Part shown: in pieces, positions 1-6,500 of the stretch
How positions within the stretch are numbered: position 1 is the stretch's first letter
How the letters are laid out: the number at the start of each line of letters is the position of its first letter
Assembly (NCBI GenBank): GCA_937910905.1
Contig: CALEPV010000017.1
Span: 1 to 17,349, forward strand
Reading direction: 5' to 3'
DNA: 17,349 bases
Origin: an uncultured Prevotellaceae bacterium
Lineage (GTDB): Bacteria > Bacteroidota > Bacteroidia > Bacteroidales > Bacteroidaceae
Made by a program: the position numbers and the translations under genes
The notes under the pieces: generated by a model
What the model was told of the DNA's origin: nothing
What the model saw: only the letters and a program-made list of their open reading frames with translations
Database searches by the model: none

Positions 1-549
1 GGCGTAGCGTGAGGTGGCGTCTCACTATCTGCTTCATGTGGAACTGGCACATCTGGATCTTGTATGCGGAGAACTCCTCAAACAGGCTTTGCATTCCGTC
101 GATGATGATTCCCCTGATGGTGAATCCCCGCTTCTCAATACTGGCCACTGCGTCCTTGTAGTCCTGGACTCGCTCATGCTTGATGAAGGCAACATACAAT
201 GGTTGACCGCTCGCATCGTCAAGGCCCAGAAGGACTCCCCAGTTGTGTCCCCAGTAGGTCGTGTCAAAGTGGACGAAGCCGCTGCCGGACAAGGAAGGCT
301 GAACCCATTCCTTCGTGATGTCATGCAGACGACGCTTGATTGTGGACTCACTCAGACCGTATGCTGCCGACAACTCGGCTACGGTCTGCTTGTTCTCCAG
401 GTACTTCGTCCACAACTCATCGGCATCGACCTCGTTGCCAGCCCTGAACTGGTGGCCACAGGCCATACATTTGTACAACTGAACCCCATTGCGGATGCCA
501 TTTCGCTTGGTTATGGGCGAGTGGCATACCGGGCATCTTTTTTATTCAT
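1..549 (-). CDS. IS256-like transposase, zinc-ribbon variant; partial, frame broken near the start
   Basis: DDE transposase that would move the surrounding insertion sequence; the C-terminal part lies beyond the left edge. Read on the minus strand from ATG 549-547, with one A re-read in the A tract 543-538, it gives 183 residues. Residues 6-9 and 28-31 are two CxxC pairs (CPVC, CMAC) forming a zinc ribbon, followed by a helix-turn-helix-like stretch (about 54-76). Then come the catalytic block HFDTTYWG (first Asp about 96), IIIDGMQSLF (second Asp about 151) and CQFHMKQIVRR (about 168), the CxxH block of IS256-type transposases. As written, ATG 549 reads M-N-K-K-D-A and leaves the zinc-ribbon frame, whose own frame meets TAA at 544-542. 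The next in-frame ATG, 466-464, would lose most of the ribbon. So this is a one-base deletion, a homopolymer error or a slippage-dependent gene. Family assignment is firm; integrity is not. Confidence 0.8.
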
Positions 550-581
550 ATCGCTCGTTTTTGAATGTTTTGAAATGGGTG

Positions 582-612
582 CAAAGGTAGTAAATATCGG
601 GAAACTACGCAA
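582..612 (-). promoter_or_regulatory. Bacteroidetes-type promoter of the transposase
   Basis: On the minus strand the -7 element TACCTTTG lies at 589-582 and matches TAnnTTTG. A TTG at 612-610, 20 bases upstream, serves as the -33 element and adjoins the terminal-repeat candidate. Transcription would begin near 575, about 26 bases before ATG 549, a leader length close to those inferred for dsbD and the esterase here. This supports 549 as the intended start of the transposase. Confidence 0.6.
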
Positions 613-638
613 GTCGCAGCCTGCAAATTGACCTATAG
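613..638. repeat. 26-bp direct repeat, inner copy (candidate IS end)
   Basis: Identical over 26 bases to 717-742, in the same orientation. It begins GTCGCAGCCTGC and ends TTGACCTATAG. It sits directly upstream of the transposase promoter and is probably the terminal repeat of the insertion sequence. Confidence 0.75.
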
Positions 639-716
639 AGCATTTTTGAACGTCAATCTGTCCTCTCAAACGTTTGAATCACGCAAAACAACAGTGTTTA
701 TCGGACTTTGAGGGCT
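639..716. other. Non-coding stretch between the two 26-bp repeats
   Basis: Seventy-eight bases with no convincing reading frame. The only structure I see is a perfect 12-bp palindrome, TCAAACGTTTGA, at 666-677. It could be flanking DNA caught between two insertion-sequence ends, or subterminal sequence of one element. Confidence 0.4.
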
Positions 717-742
717 GTCGCAGCCTGCAAATTGACCTATAG
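717..742. repeat. 26-bp direct repeat, outer copy
   Basis: Second exact copy of the sequence at 613-638, offset by 104 bases. Both copies are followed within a few bases by a short T tract. It lies 8 bases downstream of the stop codon of the HAD phosphatase gene, so if it marks an insertion, the element landed just outside that reading frame. Confidence 0.75.
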
Positions 743-750
743 GTCTATTT

Positions 751-1377
751 TTATGGTATTAGCCGCTGATTGAGAGCCTTGCGCCAGTCAGCATTCTTCT
801 CCACCAACAACGTGTGAATGCCCAGCGCCTCGGCAGCTGCGATATTGGCAGTACTATCGTCGAGGAAGATTGTTTCCTCCGGCTTCAGTCCTGCATCGTT
901 GAGCATATGCTGGAAGATGCCGGCATCAGGCTTCATTATGCCCACTTCAAAAGACGTGTAGCACTTCTCCAGATAGCTGCCCAGCGGCCTGCCCGATGCG
1001 CTGAAGGCAGGACTCTCAGCCCACGCCTGCACGAATGGGTTGGTGTTGGACAGCAGGAATGTGCGGTAGCCACGGGCATTGAGGTCGTCTATGAAAGCCA
1101 ACTTCTGCTCGTCTACCTTGCCTCCCACATAGCCCAGCCAGGCCTCCTGTAGCTCGGTATACGTCAGCTCGCGGTTGCACAAGCGGGACAGTTCAACGGC
1201 AAAGTCGTTGACCCCTATCTTACCTGACTCCAGCAGCTCAAACACTCCACGCTGGTGGTAGCGGTCCAGGCGCTGGTCGGCATCTGCCAGCCCCATACGT
1301 TTGAATGCTGCCACAGCGCCATCGTAGTCGAGGTCGAATATCACACCTCCAAAGTCAAATACTATATTGCGTATCAT
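751..1377 (-). CDS. HAD-family phosphatase (YihX-like), last gene of the serB unit
   Basis: Cytoplasmic haloacid-dehalogenase-type hydrolase of 208 residues; substrate unknown, probably a small phosphorylated metabolite. All four HAD motifs are visible: nucleophile Asp8 in VFDFGGV, Ser110 in LLSNTN, Lys149 in IMKPDAGIF, and Asp173-Asp174 in IFLDDST. The second motif-I aspartate is Gly10 (DFGG), as in YihX-type sugar-phosphate phosphatases and related haloacid-dehalogenase-like enzymes. A helical cap domain occupies about residues 16-95. I chose ATG at 1377, directly before the conserved IRNIVFDFGG strand and 13 bases past the serB stop. The frame is also open from an ATG at 1419, which would overlap the end of serB and add 14 poorly conserved residues. 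Transcription is probably from the promoter upstream of the esterase gene. Confidence 0.85.
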   Translation of the reverse strand: MIRNIVFDFGGVIFDLDYDGAVAAFKRMGLADADQRLDRYHQRGVFELLESGKIGVNDFAVELSRLCNRELTYTELQEAWLGYVGGKVDEQKLAFIDDLNARGYRTFLLSNTNPFVQAWAESPAFSASGRPLGSYLEKCYTSFEVGIMKPDAGIFQHMLNDAGLKPEETIFLDDSTANIAAAEALGIHTLLVEKNADWRKALNQRLIP

Positions 1378-1390
1378 GTTCCGTTGTCGT

Positions 1391-2626
1391 TTATAGTCTT
1401 GCGCCGGCACGGTCGTCAAGGTAGCTGTCCTTGAATCCCAGGAAGTAGAGCACGCCGTCCAGTCCTATTGTATTGATGCTCTGCTTGGCATTGGCCACCA
1501 CACGCGGCTTGGCGTGGAAGGCGATGCCCAATCCTGCCTCTGAGAGCATCGGCAGGTCGTTGGCGCCGTCGCCCACGGCTATGGTCTGCTGCAGGTCTAC
1601 CTTCTCCACCTGTGCAATGAGCTTCAGCAGCTCAGCCTTGCGGCGTCCGTCCACAATCTCGCCCACGTAGTTGCCCGTCAGACATCCGTTGTCGCCCACC
1701 TCCAGTTCATTGGCATATACATAGTCGATGCCCCAGCGCTTCTGCAGGTACTCACCGAAGTACGTGAATCCGCCGCTGAGTATGGCTATCTTGTAGCCGT
1801 AGCGCTTGAGCACGTACATCAGCCTGTCGGCTCCTTCGGTGATGGGCAGATGCTCGGCGATGTCCTGCATCACACTCACGTCCAGTCCGCGCAGCAGCGC
1901 CACACGCTCCGTGAAGCTCTCCTTGAAGTCTATCTCGCCACGCATGGCACGTGCCGTGATCTCCTTCACCTGATCGCCCACGCCTGCACGCAGCGCCAAC
2001 TCATCAATCACCTCGGTGGTGATGAGTGTTGAGTCCATATCGAAGCATATGAGACGACGCATACGCCGCCACATGTCGTCGCGCTGCAGCGAGCAGTCCA
2101 TCTCGTGGGTAGCACTCATGTGCATCAGCTCGGCCTGCATCGCGCTGCGGTCGGTGGGAGTGCCTCTGAGTGAGAACTCTATGCAGGCACGCACCCCTTC
2201 GCGGGCTCCGTCGAGCGGCACGCGTCCCGTCAGGCGGCGTATGGCGTCAATGTTCAGTCCCTGCTGCGCTATCACATTGGACACGGCAGCCATCTGCGAC
2301 GCCTCGAGCTTGCGGCCCAGCAGCGTGAGTATGTAGCGGTTCTTGCCCTGCAGGCTGACCCACGTGGAGTACTCCTCCTTGGGCACAGGTGAGAACCTGA
2401 CGTTCACACCCAGCTCGCTGGCCTTGAACAGCACGTGCTTCATCACGTGTCCGCTGGCATCCTCGTCCACGCGGATCAGTATACCCAGCGACAGCGTGTT
2501 GTGTATGTCGGCCTGGCCTATGTCCATCACGGAGCAGTCGTAGCGGGCCAGTATCTCCATCATCGAGGCTGTCAGGCCCGGACGGTCCTCGCCTGTGATT
2601 TGTATGAGTATGAGTTCCTCGTTCAT
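1391..2626 (-). CDS. serB: Phosphoserine phosphatase SerB with two N-terminal ACT domains
   Basis: Hydrolyses O-phospho-L-serine to L-serine, the last step of the phosphorylated serine pathway, in the cytoplasm. Length 411 residues, the long form usual in Bacteroidetes. An ACT domain spans about residues 4-80 (LILIQITGEDRPGLTASMM), and a second ACT-like domain about 95-170 (YILTLLGRKL...). The HAD catalytic domain starts near 190: nucleophile Asp196 and Asp198 in CFDMDST, Ser284 in ILSGGF, Lys330 in DGRRKAE, and Asp353/Asp357 in VGDGANDLPM. The ACT domains suggest amino-acid (serine) feedback, by analogy. The start ATG at 2626 lies 17 bases past the stop of the esterase gene, and the HAD phosphatase begins 13 bases after its own stop, so the three are probably co-transcribed. 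Confidence 0.95.
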   Translation of the reverse strand: MNEELILIQITGEDRPGLTASMMEILARYDCSVMDIGQADIHNTLSLGILIRVDEDASGHVMKHVLFKASELGVNVRFSPVPKEEYSTWVSLQGKNRYILTLLGRKLEASQMAAVSNVIAQQGLNIDAIRRLTGRVPLDGAREGVRACIEFSLRGTPTDRSAMQAELMHMSATHEMDCSLQRDDMWRRMRRLICFDMDSTLITTEVIDELALRAGVGDQVKEITARAMRGEIDFKESFTERVALLRGLDVSVMQDIAEHLPITEGADRLMYVLKRYGYKIAILSGGFTYFGEYLQKRWGIDYVYANELEVGDNGCLTGNYVGEIVDGRRKAELLKLIAQVEKVDLQQTIAVGDGANDLPMLSEAGLGIAFHAKPRVVANAKQSINTIGLDGVLYFLGFKDSYLDDRAGARL

Positions 2627-2643
2627 AGTTGCTGTGAGGGGGA

Positions 2644-3927
2644 TTAGTTTCCATCGGGCTTCTCGGCCTCGAAGAATGGTGCGTCAACCCAGTGGAAGGC
2701 ATCCACGTCGTCGGGATGTGCGGGGTCGAAGGCGGTATAGTCGGGTCGCAGGGCTGAGAGTATGGGCAGGTCAATGAGCTTCATGCCCTCCACCACACAC
2801 TTGGCTATCTCGTAGGCGCCGTAGGGGTTGAAGTGCGTATTGTCCTTGAAAGCCGCTGTCTGACCGGGATAGGAACCTGCCGGATAGTGCACGAATGCGC
2901 GCTTGCTGGGCTCCTCGCCCATTGCCTCGTAGAACGAGCGGGTCATGGAGTGCAGGTCTATCACAGGCACCTGCTCGCGCTCGGCCACCCAGAGCATAGC
3001 CTCAGGATAGTTGGCGTGGCTCTCGGTGATGCGTCCGTTCCGGAAGGTGCGGCGCTGTGTGGGTGTGGCGAAGATGGGCGTAGCCCCGCGGCTGCGGGTC
3101 TCGTCGATGAAGGTCTTCAGCGCTGTGGCGAAGTTGTAGTACGCCCCGCTGCCTGCGAAGCGCTGCTTCTGGTCGTTGTGTCCGAACTCTGCTATCAGGT
3201 AGTCGCCCTCCTTCATCATGGACAGCGCCTTGGCCAGACGGCCTGCCTGAATGAATGTCGAAGCCGTCTCGCCGCTCTCGGCGAAGTTGGCGAAGGCCAC
3301 CTGGTCGTTGAACCAGCGTGGTATCATCTGGCCCCACGATGCCCAGGGCTCGTAGTCCTGGTCCACTACCGTGGAGTTGCCGCAGAGGAACACCGTGGGC
3401 ACATCTGGCGCAGGCTCTATCCTGACAGCCGCACATGCAGGCGCGTCGCCATTGATCTCGATAGTCAGGCGGTCGTCCCAGTTGAGTTTGGTCTCCTCAC
3501 GCTTCTTGATGCCTACACGCCTGCCGCCGGGCAGCTCTGGCGAATGTTTGTTGACGATGAACGATACCTCGCGCAGCTCGCCCTTGCGTGTAGACAGGTT
3601 CTCCACGAACAGCCGGCGGCTCTCGGCCCTGACGGTAGTGGTGGCAGCACGGCGGCGGCTGCCCAGCAGGACAGTAACACGATAGTTGCCATCGGGCACA
3701 CGCAGGCTGAAGAAGAAGACCTGCCCTGCATCCAGCGACTCTGGCGAAGGCACCAGATCGAGCCCGTACTCGACGTCGGCCGCGTAGCGCTGGGTAGGCG
3801 ATACCTGCACGGCCCCCTCGGTCTTGACCTTGCGGTCGGTGGTGAAACGGAAATACCATCCGCCGGTCTGAGCCGACACGGTGCTTGCCAGCAGCATTGC
3901 TGTCAGCAGATAGTGCTTAATAGCCAT
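2644..3927 (-). CDS. Secreted SGNH/GDSL hydrolase, CE12-type rhamnogalacturonan acetylesterase
   Basis: Predicted to remove acetyl esters from pectin (rhamnogalacturonan) or a similar polysaccharide, in the periplasm or at the cell surface. Length 427 residues. A signal peptide is clear (AIKHYLLTAMLLASTVSAQ, cleavage near residue 19). Residues about 22-172 form a beta-rich N-terminal domain of the galactose-binding-like type often fused to CE12 enzymes. The SGNH domain follows: nucleophile Ser185 in LCGNSTV, Gly219 in ESGETAS, Asn251 in EFGHND, and Asp362/His365 in KDNTHFNPYGA. These four blocks are the classic SGNH set, and EFGHND with DNTHFN is typical of CE12. It is the first gene of a minus-strand unit with serB and the HAD phosphatase, with a promoter at 3955-3989. 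Exact substrate is inferred from family only. Confidence 0.85.
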   Translation of the reverse strand: MAIKHYLLTAMLLASTVSAQTGGWYFRFTTDRKVKTEGAVQVSPTQRYAADVEYGLDLVPSPESLDAGQVFFFSLRVPDGNYRVTVLLGSRRRAATTTVRAESRRLFVENLSTRKGELREVSFIVNKHSPELPGGRRVGIKKREETKLNWDDRLTIEINGDAPACAAVRIEPAPDVPTVFLCGNSTVVDQDYEPWASWGQMIPRWFNDQVAFANFAESGETASTFIQAGRLAKALSMMKEGDYLIAEFGHNDQKQRFAGSGAYYNFATALKTFIDETRSRGATPIFATPTQRRTFRNGRITESHANYPEAMLWVAEREQVPVIDLHSMTRSFYEAMGEEPSKRAFVHYPAGSYPGQTAAFKDNTHFNPYGAYEIAKCVVEGMKLIDLPILSALRPDYTAFDPAHPDDVDAFHWVDAPFFEAEKPDGN

Positions 3928-3954
3928 AGCTTTGATAGATTAGTGTTTCTGCTG

Positions 3955-3989
3955 CAAAAGTAAGGAAAATAAACTATAACGCGCGCAAA
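3955..3989 (-). promoter_or_regulatory. Promoter of the esterase-serB-HAD unit
   Basis: On the minus strand, TACTTTTG at 3962-3955 matches the Bacteroidetes -7 element TAnnTTTG. A TTTG at 3989-3986 lies 23 bases upstream, slightly longer than the usual 19-21. Initiation near 3948 would leave a leader of about 21 bases to the ATG at 3927. Confidence 0.55.
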
Positions 3990-4103
3990 CTCATGCAGAG
4001 AAAAGTATCAGACGCAAAACAATCTAATCGAGACATATAGAAGAACAGGTCCGAAAACCGCTCTGAATGCGGTATCGAAGCACCTACACCGCGAAGGAGC
4101 GAG

Positions 4104-4189
4104 AAAAACATGCGCGTGTTAAATAAATGACACGCGCGTGTTAAATAAAAAACATGCGCGTGTCATTTATTTAACACGCGCATGTTTTT
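4104..4189. repeat. 22-bp-periodic palindrome array forming a 39-bp hairpin
   Basis: Four 12-bp cores of the form ACAYGCGCRTGT start at 4108, 4130, 4152 and 4174, a period of exactly 22 bp. They are separated by 10-bp AT-only or nearly AT-only spacers: TAAATAAATG, TAAATAAAAA and CATTTATTTA. The first and third spacers are reverse complements, so the array is itself palindromic. Bases 4104-4137 pair perfectly with 4156-4189 (34 bp), followed by one G-T and four more pairs, leaving an 8-base loop. A and T tracts flank the stem, giving a strong terminator-like fold on both strands, yet no gene ends here: it lies between two divergent promoters. A second copy, reversed, begins at 17300. Function unknown; candidates are an extragenic palindromic repeat, an array of protein-binding sites on one helix face, or an insulator. 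Confidence 0.9.
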
Positions 4190-4200
4190 TTGCCGACACC

Positions 4201-4266
4201 GTGATGCAGGGGGTGCTGCATCGTGATGTAGGAAGGACTGCATAGCAATGTCGGGGGTGCTGAAGC
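4201..4266. repeat. Three imperfect 22-nt tandem units
   Basis: Units at 4201-4222, 4223-4244 and 4245-4266 share the pattern GTGATGYAGG...CTGCAT. Unit 1 matches units 2 and 3 at 16 of 22 positions each; units 2 and 3 match at only 12. Unit 1 holds a perfect 7-bp inverted repeat (GATGCAG/CTGCATC, 4203-4222) and unit 2 a weaker version. The period equals that of the adjacent palindrome array but the sequence differs. It lies upstream of the -33 element of dsbD. Confidence 0.5.
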
Positions 4267-4295
4267 GCAAAAAGTGCACAATTTGGGAGAAACAT

Positions 4296-4327
4296 TTTGT
4301 TCATGTCGGCAATATGTCATACTTTTG
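4296..4327 (+). promoter_or_regulatory. Promoter of dsbD and the protease gene
   Basis: TTTG at 4296-4299, a 20-base spacer, and TACTTTTG at 4320-4327 match the Bacteroidetes consensus exactly. Initiation near 4334 gives a leader of about 23 bases to ATG 4357. This also excludes the longer upstream frame opening at TTG 4297, which lies within the promoter. Confidence 0.75.
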
Positions 4328-4356
4328 CCCTATCGCTATGTATTGTACAGGATAAT

Positions 4357-6474
4357 ATGACAACGACCACAAACACACTAGTCAGGAATCTTATCGCGCT
4401 GATAGCCGCGGTTCTGCTGCCAATAGCAGGCTCAGCGCAGTTCCAAATGCCTGTGGCGCAGCCCGTGCAGACACAGCTGGCACAGCGCCCTGTGGCCGGG
4501 CACGACGACCTGGTGGACATAGTGCTGATCATGGACATCGCAGCCGGATGGCACGTTTACGGCCCCGACAATACGGGGGGACCTATCCCACTGACCTTCA
4601 AAGCCGAGCAGATCTCGGGCGCCACGCTGCAGGGCGGCGTACAGCTCTCGCCATCGCCCAAGCGCGTACAGGATGCCATTTTCGACTGCGAGGTGACCTA
4701 CGTCGAGGTGCAGGCAACAGCCACCCAGCGGCTGAAGCTGACTGGGGGCGACTGGCACGTGCAGGGCTTCTTCCAGTATGCCGCGTGCAACGACCAGACC
4801 TGCACGGCACCTACACCGGTTGAGGTGGATTTCAGCGGCACGCTGACCGCACCTGCCCCAGCTGCGGCAACTGCCAGCCAGCCCGCTACCGCAGAGCCAG
4901 CACCAGCACCTGCAGAAGCCGAGAGCCGCGACAACGACGATACTGAAGCCGCTGCCGCACCCGACAGCACAGCCACTACAGTTGCCGATACAGCACAGCA
5001 ACCTGCGGAGATGACGGCTATCGACTGGAGCCAGGTGGCAGGCGGCGTAGAGCTGGACGAGGCATCGGGCTCGTCGCGCTCGCTGGCCGGCATATTCCTG
5101 CTGGGACTGCTGGGCGGCCTGCTGGCGCTGCTCACGCCCTGCGTGTGGCCCATCATACCGATGACTGTCAGCTTCTTCCTGAAGCGAGCCAAGGACAATC
5201 GCAAGAAGGGCATACGCGACGCTGTGCTCTACGGTGCATCTATCATCACTATATATGTAGGGCTTGGACTGCTGGTGACACTCATCTGGGGACCTTCGTC
5301 GCTCAATGCGCTGAGCACCAACGCCGTGTTCAACATTTTCCTGTTCCTGCTGCTGGTGGTCTTCGCCGCATCCTTCCTGGGCGGCTTCGAGCTGGCCCTG
5401 CCCTCGTCGTGGTCCACACGGCTCGACAGCAAAGCCACATCAGCCACAGGCCTGGCCAGCATCTTCCTCATGGCACTGACGCTGGTGCTGGTGTCGTTCT
5501 CCTGCACGGGCCCCATCATAGGCTTCCTGCTGGTGGACATGATAACCAGCGGATCTGTAGTTGCCCCGACGGTTGGGATGCTGGGATTCGCTATAGCGCT
5601 GGCTGCGCCGTTCACCCTGTTCGCCCTGTTCCCATCGTGGCTACAGTCCATGCCCCGCAGCGGCGGCTGGATGAATGTGGTCAAGGTGGTGCTGGGCCTC
5701 GTTGAGCTGGCCTTCGCGCTGAAGTTCCTCTCCGTGGCCGACCTAGCCTACGGCTGGCGCCTGCTGGACCGCGAGACGTTCCTGTGCCTGTGGATAGCCA
5801 TCTTTGCCCTCATGGGCTGCTATCTGCTGGGCTGGATACGCCTGCCGCACGACGAGGACGAATACGACGAGATGGGCAACATCGTGGTGCGTCCACGCAT
5901 CGGAGTGACACGCTTCCTGCTGGCGCTATGCGCATTCGCATTCACAATATACATGATCCCAGGCCTGTGGGGTGCACCCTGCAAGGCTGTAAGCGCCTTC
6001 GCACCACCCATGTGGACACAGGACTTCAGGCTGGGCGACCAGTCGGTAGAGGCCACCTACACCGACTACGAGGAAGGCATGGAGGCTGCGCGGCGCGCAG
6101 GCAAGCCCGTGATGCTCGACTTCACAGGCTACGGCTGCGTGAACTGCCGCAAGATGGAGGCTGCCGTATGGACCGACCAGCGTGTGCGAGGCATAATGAC
6201 CAACGACTACGTGCTCATCAGCCTGTACGTTGACGACAAGACACCCCTGCCAGAGACGCTGACGGTGACCGAGGCCGACGACTCCGAGCGCCGGCTGCGC
6301 ACCGTGGGCGACCGCTGGAGCTACCTGCAGCGCACTCGCTTCGGCGCACAGACACAGCCTTTCTACGTACTGCTGGACAACGATGGCGAACCCCTGGCAC
6401 AGCCATACAGCTACAACGAAGACGTAGACATGTATATCAGATGGCTGCGAGGAGGACTGGATAACTACAAATAA
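4357..6474 (+). CDS. dsbD: Thiol:disulfide interchange protein DsbD
   Basis: Inner-membrane protein-disulfide reductase that passes electrons from cytoplasmic thioredoxin to periplasmic thiol proteins. It has 705 residues in the three-module DsbD order. A signal peptide (about 1-27, ending GSAQ) leads to the periplasmic alpha domain (about 35-160) with Cys144 and Cys149 in YAACNDQTCTAP. A Pro/Ala-rich acidic linker (about 164-220) follows. The CcdA-like membrane domain (about 240-540) has Cys262 in LLTPCVWP and Cys383 in SFSCTGP. The thioredoxin-like C-terminal domain has Cys594 and Cys597 in GYGCVNCRKM, and QTQPFYVLLD as the cis-proline region. All six redox cysteines are present, so it should be active. 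ATG 4357 was chosen because the promoter -7 element is at 4320-4327. The protease gene follows after 26 bases without a visible promoter. Confidence 0.93.
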   Translation: MTTTTNTLVRNLIALIAAVLLPIAGSAQFQMPVAQPVQTQLAQRPVAGHDDLVDIVLIMDIAAGWHVYGPDNTGGPIPLTFKAEQISGATLQGGVQLSPSPKRVQDAIFDCEVTYVEVQATATQRLKLTGGDWHVQGFFQYAACNDQTCTAPTPVEVDFSGTLTAPAPAAATASQPATAEPAPAPAEAESRDNDDTEAAAAPDSTATTVADTAQQPAEMTAIDWSQVAGGVELDEASGSSRSLAGIFLLGLLGGLLALLTPCVWPIIPMTVSFFLKRAKDNRKKGIRDAVLYGASIITIYVGLGLLVTLIWGPSSLNALSTNAVFNIFLFLLLVVFAASFLGGFELALPSSWSTRLDSKATSATGLASIFLMALTLVLVSFSCTGPIIGFLLVDMITSGSVVAPTVGMLGFAIALAAPFTLFALFPSWLQSMPRSGGWMNVVKVVLGLVELAFALKFLSVADLAYGWRLLDRETFLCLWIAIFALMGCYLLGWIRLPHDEDEYDEMGNIVVRPRIGVTRFLLALCAFAFTIYMIPGLWGAPCKAVSAFAPPMWTQDFRLGDQSVEATYTDYEEGMEAARRAGKPVMLDFTGYGCVNCRKMEAAVWTDQRVRGIMTNDYVLISLYVDDKTPLPETLTVTEADDSERRLRTVGDRWSYLQRTRFGAQTQPFYVLLDNDGEPLAQPYSYNEDVDMYIRWLRGGLDNYK

Positions 6475-6500
6475 CCTGCACAATCAAACTAACTGACACT

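Larger units (their letters stand above)
1..742 (-). mobile_element. Insertion sequence, right (transposase-upstream) part only
   Basis: The transposase gene plus its upstream region up to a 26-bp sequence that is present twice. The inner copy (613-638) touches the promoter of the transposase and is the natural candidate for the terminal repeat. The outer copy ends at 742, only 8 bases from the stop of the neighbouring HAD gene. Read inward from the outside, each copy contains GGTCAATTTGCAGGCTGC, and a leading GG is usual for IS256-group ends. The opposite end and any target duplication are outside the window, so the exact boundary (about 633-638 or about 737-742) is unresolved. Confidence 0.6.
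3990..4295. other. Divergent intergenic core between the esterase and dsbD promoters
   Basis: I see no coding sequence in this stretch. It holds plain sequence at 3990-4103 (with a minor ACCGC/GCGGT hairpin near 4058-4075), the 22-bp palindrome array at 4104-4189, and the imperfect 22-nt repeats at 4201-4266. Because both flanking promoters point outward, nothing annotated is transcribed into this region from within the window. Confidence 0.7.

Noticed and set aside
14..631. Plus-strand open frame of 205 codons
   Set aside because: It is antisense to the transposase, whose minus-strand frame shows the zinc ribbon and DDE blocks; the plus-strand product resembles nothing and extends over the IS promoter and end.
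1378..1419. Upstream ATG for the HAD phosphatase
   Set aside because: It would add 14 residues overlapping the end of serB; HAD proteins of this type start a few residues before the first strand, as ATG 1377 does.
2833..3963. Plus-strand open frame of 376 codons
   Set aside because: Antisense to the esterase, which has a signal peptide and all SGNH blocks; the plus-strand product is low in recognisable structure and covers the esterase promoter.
4104..4189. CRISPR array
   Set aside because: Repeat cores are only 12 bp, the spacers are 10 bp and nearly identical rather than unique, and there are no cas genes nearby.
4104..4189. Simple intrinsic terminator
   Set aside because: The fold fits, but neither flanking gene ends here; both are transcribed away from it. 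I kept it as a repeat of unknown role.
4297..4356. Longer N-terminus for DsbD starting at TTG 4297
   Set aside because: It begins inside the -33 element and spans the -7 element; the ATG at 4357 is followed at once by a normal signal peptide.
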